Below, in pieces: positions 57,259 through 64,000 of a stretch of DNA of 64,000 bases. The notes beneath the pieces are model-generated. The model did no database searches, was not told the origin of the DNA, and saw only the letters and a list, made by a program, of their open reading frames with translations. Every line of letters starts with the position of its first letter. The first letter of the stretch is position 1. The position numbers and the translations under genes are program-made. Source of the DNA: Nematostella vectensis (taxonomy: Eukaryota > Cnidaria > Anthozoa > Actiniaria > Edwardsiidae). The stretch lies in assembly GCF_932526225.1 (NCBI RefSeq), contig NC_064044.1, positions 8,792,801-8,856,800 of the forward strand. Reading direction: 5' to 3'.

Positions 57259-57628
57259 TTTTTGTGGTGTATTTTGCCTGCGATACCAGCGGTAATTTTG
57301 TGGTACCCCTGTGTTATTTTTCCTTACGTCTGCTTTGCATCTTTGCATGTAGTAAAAAAAAATTCAATATCATAAAGGGAAAGCAGGACACTCTTAAAAC
57401 TCGTAGATATATTTTTCCGCTTTATTTAGAAAAGAGTAATTGTTTTGTAATCTATTAAAAGTGGGTTCCCTGTGGATTAGGCGCGCGCGTGGCTCGTCAA
57501 AAGCGCGGGAAAATTCAAATTTTCATTTTTCTCTCGGATTTTAGCAGTAGAAATGTCTCTTTATATAAAAAATCTATTTTCTCGAGCAATTCTTATTGTG
57601 AGAATGAACCTAACGTGTTTTTAGCACA
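57259..57628. promoter_or_regulatory. Bidirectional promoter interval between PSMF1 and the CCDC73-like gene
   Basis: Only 370 bp separate the two divergent start codons. Contains a GC-rich GGCGCGCGCGTGGC segment and GCGCGGGAAAA (E2F-like, TTCCCGCGC on the opposite strand) at about 57481-57512, and no clear TATA box. Shared regulation is inferred from geometry. Confidence 0.6.
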
Positions 57629-60600
57629 ATGGTTGAAATAGAGGAAGTAGAAGAAACGCCTGCAGCTAAAGATGAATTTGATGACAAAGAGCCCGAGGAT
57701 AAAGACAAGGAAAAAGAGGAAACAGATAAAAAGGTAAGTAGTACTTATGCGACTGAAATAGCTCTTATAAAGTACTTTATAGTTCTGTTTATTTTTTAAT
57801 AGTTTTTTTTATTCCTTTGTCTAAGAAAACGACAGATGACACCGAAATTGAGTTGAATGACCAGAAAAATGACAGCTCTAGTTTGATGAGAAAAGGGAGT
57901 GATTCGGTAGAAGGAGAAAGCAAGCAATCCCCGATAAAAGTAGCACAAAATGTACAAGTCGTCTTACAGAAGATAGAAGAAAGCGAGACAGCCACACAAA
58001 TATTCAATGACGGGACATTTGTTAACAATTTTCTTGAGGTGTGTGAATTAATATGCATCTTGTCTCGCAAAAAAAATAATTGCAAGTCACGTGCTGTTTT
58101 CTAACATGTGACACCCCCTTTGCAACTCGTTTCTTTTTTTTTCTTTTTTTCAAAGTCGTACGACAAGTAGAACTTCTACATTCCACAACAAATTTCTTCA
58201 AGTCGCCGAAATTTTTTTTTTTGTCGCATGGCGCGTGCGACTTGCAAATGTTGTTTTGCGAGGCAAATTGCAACTGTAGTTTGTATTTATACTAAAAAAA
58301 AACAGGATTGGGTAACCTGACAGTTGGCTGATGTGATGTTTGGTTGATGAGTGGTGGTAGTTGGGGGAGAGGGGATGGTTATTGTTCACAACCCTAAGAA
58401 ATACAAATATTTCTACTTTCAGGCGGTAGAAGAACTAAGGCTGCGCAGGGTAAGTTAGTAAAATATGAATAAGCTCCATAATAACCTTTCTCATCTTCTA
58501 CATTCTCATGCTATATCTATATCAATGATGTAGTTTTTTCAAGAGTAATTAGCAACTTAAAATGTATTAACATCAAAGAACAAGGCCTTTGAAGTGTATC
58601 AAAATGGGAAGGGCTGCTTGATCTAAACACAGATTTTATTGATCCGAAAAAATTGAGCAGTTAAATCCTCAAGGCTCCTTGCTGGAACATAGAAAGACCA
58701 CAGTAGGGCGAGTAAACCCTCTGCCAGTATAATATGCCAGTATATAATTGTCCAACAGACAGTTGACTCTGAGAATGAAGATAAAATAAATGCTTTATTG
58801 GCCGAAAAGCATGAACTCCAAAGGAAATGGGTAAGTACAATAGTAAACTGTTGAACATTGAAAAAATATTATTAAAAAAACAACAACAGCAGATCATGGT
58901 CCATAGATGTTTTAGGAATTACCAAGACCCTGTTGAAGATTGCGATGCAGGGTTCAGAATAATTTATTCAAATCCGCTAGATTTTGCCGGCTTTGTGAAT
59001 TTTGGTGGGGAAAAAAAGCCTGCACAAAAAATGTGAGAAGGAATACAGTAAAAAAGAGCCGGCAAAGACCTGAAAAAAGCTGGCCATCGATGGCAGCCGG
59101 CCGCTATTTTGAACCCTGCGATGTTGGTGGCCATAGATTATTTGAAAGAATTAAAATTGGAAGTTTCTTCGATAACAGGTAGAGCTGGTTTTTAAAGGCT
59201 CAAGGTAGAGGTTGGCTTTTTGAAGGCCAAAGGGGGGAGGGGGAGGGAGGGTCAAGGAGCACTATGCCCACCCCTAGGTATCTCTATCATTTGGCACATT
59301 TTATTCCCAAAATCTAATGTTATGGCTATTCCTTCTCAGGATGATGAAGTTGCAAAGAATAAATCTGAAAAAGAGCAGCACGAAAAACTGGAAGTTGAGA
59401 TACGTAAACAGGTGGTCTCTCTTTGCTTCTAAATCTAACTTTGTCAACTCATCTTAAGGGTGTACTGACATCTGTTGCTAAGGAAAATTGAATATAGCAT
59501 AAAAGCCTTGTAGAAAGTCATAAGGGTCTTTGGCCGATTGCACAAAGCCTGGATAAGTCTTATCCACCGGTTAAATCCTTATCCAGCGGATAAAAGTTAT
59601 CCGAGTGGCGTGATTCGGTTGCACAAAGCCCGAATAAAAGTTATCCAGCGGTTAAAGTTATCCGGATGATATGGGTCGGATAAAATATTATCCACCGAAT
59701 AAATGTGAAGAAAAAACAAAATGGCGTCTTGCTTTCAATTTTTTTTGTCAGAATTTCGAATAATTTTAGACACAGTTAAAGTTGAAACACATGTAAACGA
59801 CGAATTTTACAGTTGGTAAATTTACAATGAACTTACATGCAGCTCTGGCAGGAATGGAATCAAACTATATTGTCCGTTTTGTCGGGAAATGTGAATCCCA
59901 AAGAAAAGAAGAAGCGGAACACTATCCCCTGTGGTCATTCCATGATTTACATGCACTTTGCCTAGATAAACTGTTTGTTCTCTGACACTTTTAGTAGCTT
60001 TTTCAACGGTCGCCATTTTGTTTGAAGGAAAAACATCGCGCGCTTTGCATATTTACCATGGAAACGGGAAGCCATTTAGTGGTAAATGATGGCTATTCAT
60101 CGGATAGTTATCCAGCCTTCTATCCAGGCTTTGTGCAACGCTATTTTATCCGCCGGATAACTATTCGCTGGATAGGGATTTTATCCGGCGGTTAACGCCT
60201 ATCCGGCAGATAACTTATCCAGGCTTTGTGCAACCGGCCCCTGATATTTGCCAAGTTGACCAACAAAAGTGTGCTGACTATTATGATGACGTTACATAGA
60301 TACAGATAAAAGCAAATATTTCAAGTAAAATTGCTCGAAAACAAATATTGAATAAGTTTTATAAATCTTGAGGGATGAGTGCATTAAGCCAAGCATGCGT
60401 TTTAGAAATTATTGAGTAATTGTTTTTTTATGATTTTTCAAAGTTCCTAAAATCCAGATTATTTGATATAATTTTGGTTTCTGTTAGATTAACGCTAAAT
60501 CCATGCTTGACTATATAAAGGAGATTTTAATAAAAAAAATACAGAAAAAATATTGCGTTTTGAAATAATTTGGCGACAAAAAAAAAGCTTCTTTTAGAAA

Positions 60601-63600
60601 ATGCAGAACCGGAAGTGAAACAAAGCCCGTGTGTGCACATTTGGCCTGCTCACACACACTGATATCTCACATGATGAAATTGAAATGAAGTATATAAACA
60701 AATCCCAATAGTGTTTCGTGGTATTTCCACTTCAAAGGAGCGATATCCGCCATGTCATTATGAAAATTGAAAAAGTATTTCAAAATCTGATACAGCGCGC
60801 GCTACTTTGAAATAAGATTTTCAGTGCGTGCGCGAGCGTTTGCAACCAAAGTGCTTAAACAGGTAGTGAAAATTGAAAACTTTGGCTTTAAAAAGGTTGG
60901 CTTGACTTCGCTGAATCTTCGTTTTTACAAAATATGGGAAATATCATAACCCGAAAAGGCTGAGATTAACATAAAGTCAATCTTGGGGAACTTGAAACGC
61001 ATATTTTTTGTTTCTTTTACTTCAGGAAAGCTTGTGAATGACGAATTCCGTGTTTTGTATATGCGCGCGCTCAACGCCACCAGCGTAGCAACGTCGTTAC
61101 TGAGCAACACTAATGTCAGCACACCTTTAACCATCTAAACGAATCAAGAACTTTGATGTTTTTATAATAACACTTGAAACAACTTGGCCTAACACAAACA
61201 TACAAATAAATTTGAGGGACATCACAAATCGTCAAACAAAACACAGTTTCAGATTGTAATTGCATAAAACAAATGTTTTGATGACAACAATTACGGTTAG
61301 GGTAGGGTGTCAAAAGAAATGTCTGGTCACAAGATACATCTAGAAACTTTTTCTATCCAAATACACACGTAAAATTAACCGTCTTTTTAACTAATAACGA
61401 AGGGGTCAACACATCTCGTCACATGAGCAGGGTAGGTTCGGACCCGTTGGACCGCGCCAGTAAAGATATTTTCCTTTATTATTTCTTCTAGTATGAAGAA
61501 CGTTTGCAACAGTACGAGAATATAAAGGTAAGTTCTAAATACTTTTTGAAGTTGGTTCTTAGTAGGAAGCAAGCGCAACGCACGTCATTTTTCGGTTCTC
61601 ACTGGAACACAAGCGCAAGTAAAACAAAACTTCTTGGTTTTCTTGCGCTTGTTTGGCCGACTCTCACTAGCAGTATCGCGCTTGTGATTACTCTTGCGTC
61701 CTTGTGTGAAGCAGCCTTAAAGCCGTATTGTCACCAGTTTACTTCCGGTCGATTACCTATCCGATAATTTTTAAAGGAAAACGCGAAAATATTTCAAAAT
61801 ATTGGAAGCAGTGTGTCTATTGGAAGTTTCTTTGAGGGTGTGATTGGTAATTTAGAGCGGATGGCCTGATAAAATATCTCGGATTCTAATAGATACTTTT
61901 GTCTTTTAACGGTTGAGGTTTCCGTCGGACCTCCGGAAGTAAACTGGTGACAATGCGGCTTTAAGTTACCACGATAGCACCTAATACTTCCCTGGGCAGT
62001 ATAAGCACTATGTTTGCTTGCGTTGTTTTTACTGGGCTTTTAGGCTTTTATTCATAACGTGTTAGGGACTTTTTAACTCGTTATGCTATTGTCTTTATCA
62101 AATATTATAATATAAAAACATTAGAAAAATTAAGGACTGACTATAACTAGGGATGGCTTATCGTATGGAATAGATAAATGCAGTGCGTCATCTCATTACC
62201 TACTCAAATCGTTGTCGCCTCGAAGCTCGGAGCCTCTGGTACCCAGGGTATCATCTCATTTGCATAAAGACAAAAATCGCAATCAGTTCTGGCAAAATGC
62301 GCAAACTATCGATGAAATACGATTTTCTGTTTTCTATGTCGTTAGCTCGTCGGAATCTCTCTAATGAAAGGAGTATTTTTTTTTTTAATGTGCTTTTCAG
62401 GAAAAGTACAATTTGGCTGCACAGTGCCGCGAGTCTGAGATGACCCAACTGAAAGACGAAGTGCGAGCTCTCCATGTAAGTAATAATTCTCGCAGCTCCT
62501 TGGAACCGATATCAAGATACACGCAGTTTCTTGGAACAGATACACTCTTCTTTTTATAAGAACATCTAATTTTCAGTTGACGCTGGGCCGTTCTTATCTT
62601 TGGGATATGTTCTTAACGATGTTCTTACATTTTTGTGAATATAAGAATACAATACCCAATGAATTATTAGGAAGAGAATTACACTAATGATCAATAGCAA
62701 TAATAAGGTTTTTACTATATGAGCACAATTTGATTCTGCATTTTAGAACGCATCATGACTAAAAAAGAAAAGACCCTTTCTGCTATCTGAGCCTCGGCCT
62801 GTTCTTAAAATTTGATGAAATCTAAGACTGGACGTCCTTTTAAAAAGGCTCTTATAGAAAGAAGAGTGTAGTCAATGTATGTACTACACGAAATTCTCGC
62901 AGCTTGGAACAGACAATCAAAATACACGCAGTTTCTCGGAACAGATAAAGTATTTTACTGCACGAAATTCTCGGAGCTTCTTGGAAGAGATAACCAAAAT
63001 CCACGCAGTTTCTTGAAACAAACGATCAAAGAATTTAATTAACAAAATTCAACTCCTAAACCCTTGGATGCCTTCCGCCTATAGGTCATTCCAGCTATAA
63101 GCATGCGCGCGCACTCACCATGGGAACGTACCTCAACTACCGGCATGCAGCGCGCGCTTCGATTGATGTAAGCTTAAAAAAGCGCGCGCTGCATTCTGGT
63201 AGTTGAGGTAGGTTTCTATGGTTATGCGCGCGCAAATTTATAGCTGGAATGGCCTACTGCCTTGCCGCAAAGTTCTTTAATCATTAGTCGTCAAGTAACC
63301 CTTGTGATTATTTTGATACTCCCATAGATCACAAGATACGACATTGAGAAAAGAGCCAAAGGACTGGTGAGTTTCAAAGTGTGATTCTCTCTTTCGTATG
63401 TTGACACGAATACAGGCGCAGAGTACCAACAATTTTATACACGCTCGCTCCCCCACTTTTTAGATCGGTATTGTATCAAAATATGTAATATATATGAAAG
63501 AATTTGAGAGAAAAGGAAATAATGACTCTATTTTCCATAAAGGTGCCGCACCTCCCACCGGCTTAAAATTGATATGTGCACAATGCGCTATTAAATGTGT

Positions 63601-63755
63601 TACAATGTGATTTGCTCAGGAGCGCGAGATACATCTTCAAGTGTCTGCCCGTAAGAATCATGAGTCACAGATCAGTGAGCTGGACAGACGGTGTACAGAA
63701 ACAACCAAGGAGTGTGCAAAAGTACTAGAACAGGTCGACAATGTTGAGGCCAGTG
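57629..63755 (+). CDS. CCDC73: CCDC73-like coiled-coil protein, N-terminal part (gene continues past window)
   Basis: Function poorly known. Nine in-phase exons: 57629-57733, 57826-58038, 58423-58449, 58759-58830, 59340-59411, 61492-61527, 62401-62475, 63328-63366, 63620-63755 (ends phase 1, donor GTATGT). About 258 residues are visible. An acidic, disordered first 35 residues (EEVEE...DKDKEKEE) precede a long heptad-rich coiled coil. FLEAVEELRLRR aligns with the LLEALEELRMRR start of vertebrate CCDC73. The block EKYNLAAQCRESEMTQLKDE then VRALHITRYDIEKR aligns with the corresponding CCDC73 segment, followed by EREIHLQ and ISELDRRC. Many exons are tiny multiples of three (27, 36, 39, 72, 72, 75 nt). 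Several MITEs sit in the introns. Confidence 0.75.
58060..58266. mobile_element. MITE-like inverted-repeat element in CCDC73-like intron 2
   Basis: The left part TTGTCTCGCAAAAAAAA, AATTGCAAGTCACGTGC and the right part GCGTGCGACTTGCAAATG, TTGTTTTGCGAGGCAA are inverted repeats with small mismatches. It starts about 20 bp after the exon-2 donor. No coding. Confidence 0.6.
59456..61126. mobile_element. piggyBac-like MITE (TTAA target site) interrupted by a nested element
   Basis: Both sides are flanked by TTAA (59452-59455, 61127-61130). Termini GGGTGTACTGACATCTGTTG and (reverse complement of right) AGGTGTGCTGACATTAGTG, followed by TTGCTAAG and TTGCTCAG. No transposase. The 0.7-kb element at 59531-60239 is inserted within it. 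Lies in CCDC73-like intron 5. Confidence 0.7.
59531..60239. mobile_element. Nested foldback element with GGCCGGTTGCACAAAGCC termini
   Basis: Left end TGGCCGATTGCACAAAGCC then TGGATAAG; right end (reverse complement) GGCCGGTTGCACAAAGCC then TGGATAAG. Multiple subterminal direct and inverted copies of TTATCCRGCGG/CCGCYGGATAA are present. The middle holds a 64-codon minus ORF (59822-60016) of unknown meaning. Lies inside 59456-61126. Confidence 0.85.
61717..61964. mobile_element. 248-bp MITE with TTGTCACCAGTTTACTTCCGG arms
   Basis: The left AAAGCCGTATTGTCACCAG, TTTACTTCCGG and right CCGGAAGTAAACTGG, TGACAATGCGGCTTT are inverted repeats of about 31 bp with one mismatch, with TTAA/TAAG flanks. 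No coding. Lies in CCDC73-like intron 6. Confidence 0.88.
63083..63253. mobile_element. 171-bp foldback element, TA flanks
   Basis: GGTCATTCCAGCTATAA and TTATAGCTGGAATGGCC are terminal inverted repeats flanked by TA on each side (Tc1/mariner-like target). Inner arms GCATGCGCGCGC, ACCTCAACTACCGGCATGCA GCGCGCGC and their complements pair over most of the length. It sits 75 bp upstream of exon 8. Confidence 0.85.
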
Positions 63756-64000
63756 GTATGTTAATTAGAGTGACGTTACGATGCCCTCTATCTTTACGGA
63801 TACGAGAAAAGTGAGGGGCGCGTCAACGTAAAATTAGATTGTTTACAGGCGGTGGATGCACACACAGGCTGCTGTATCGCGGAAAATATGAATGCTCTAG
63901 TCGCCAATAGTCAATTAGGTCAAAATCTGCACTGATCGAGAAGGTTGGGGAGGGGAACCCAACACCAAGTAATTCTAAAATTGTCAACTGCGAGAAAAAA

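Overview
This is a eukaryotic, animal nuclear genome segment. Every recognisable gene is split by GT–AG introns, the encoded proteins are standard metazoan orthologues, and the non-coding DNA is full of minisatellites and short terminal-inverted-repeat elements (MITEs). Protein character and compact gene spacing fit an early-branching metazoan, most plausibly a cnidarian such as a sea anemone; that assignment is inference and should be tested by protein search. No operon, prophage, CRISPR or other prokaryotic system is present.

Layout: (1) 297-8756 (+) 3' two-thirds of OGDH, the 2-oxoglutarate dehydrogenase E1 subunit. (2) 10207-23731 (+) complete METAP1 (methionine aminopeptidase 1), 14 exons. 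(3) 25287-32471 (-) complete ADH5 (class III alcohol dehydrogenase / S-(hydroxymethyl)glutathione dehydrogenase), 11 exons, tail-to-tail with METAP1. (4) 35603-38715 (-) complete SLC25A16-type mitochondrial carrier, 6 exons. (5) 38716-46360 gene-poor block with a 412-bp direct duplication, MITEs, a 58-bp-arm hairpin and one uncharacterised 158-aa ORF. (6) 46361-50117 (+) complete PTP4A/PRL phosphatase, 4 coding exons. (7) 52708-57258 (-) complete PSMF1 (PI31), 9 exons. (8) 57629-63755 (+) 5' part of a CCDC73-like coiled-coil gene, head-to-head with PSMF1 across a 370-bp shared promoter interval; it runs off the window.

The genes do not form one pathway. They are housekeeping genes of mitochondrial carbon metabolism (OGDH, SLC25A16), protein N-terminal maturation (METAP1), formaldehyde/GSNO handling (ADH5), phosphatase signalling (PTP4A) and proteasome regulation (PSMF1). 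The convergent METAP1-ADH5 pair matches the arrangement at human 4q23, suggesting ancient conserved microsynteny.

The most unusual signal is that several tandem-repeat arrays start at exon-intron junctions, and their repeat unit contains the end of the neighbouring exon plus the splice site. This is clear at the OGDH exon-8 donor, the ADH5 exon-3 acceptor, exon-4 acceptor and exon-10 donor, and the PSMF1 terminal exon (where the repeated unit carries the C-terminal codons and stop). A related case is a METAP1 exon-5 fragment stranded at the far edge of an intronic array. The result is a series of decoy splice sites and exon ends beside real ones.
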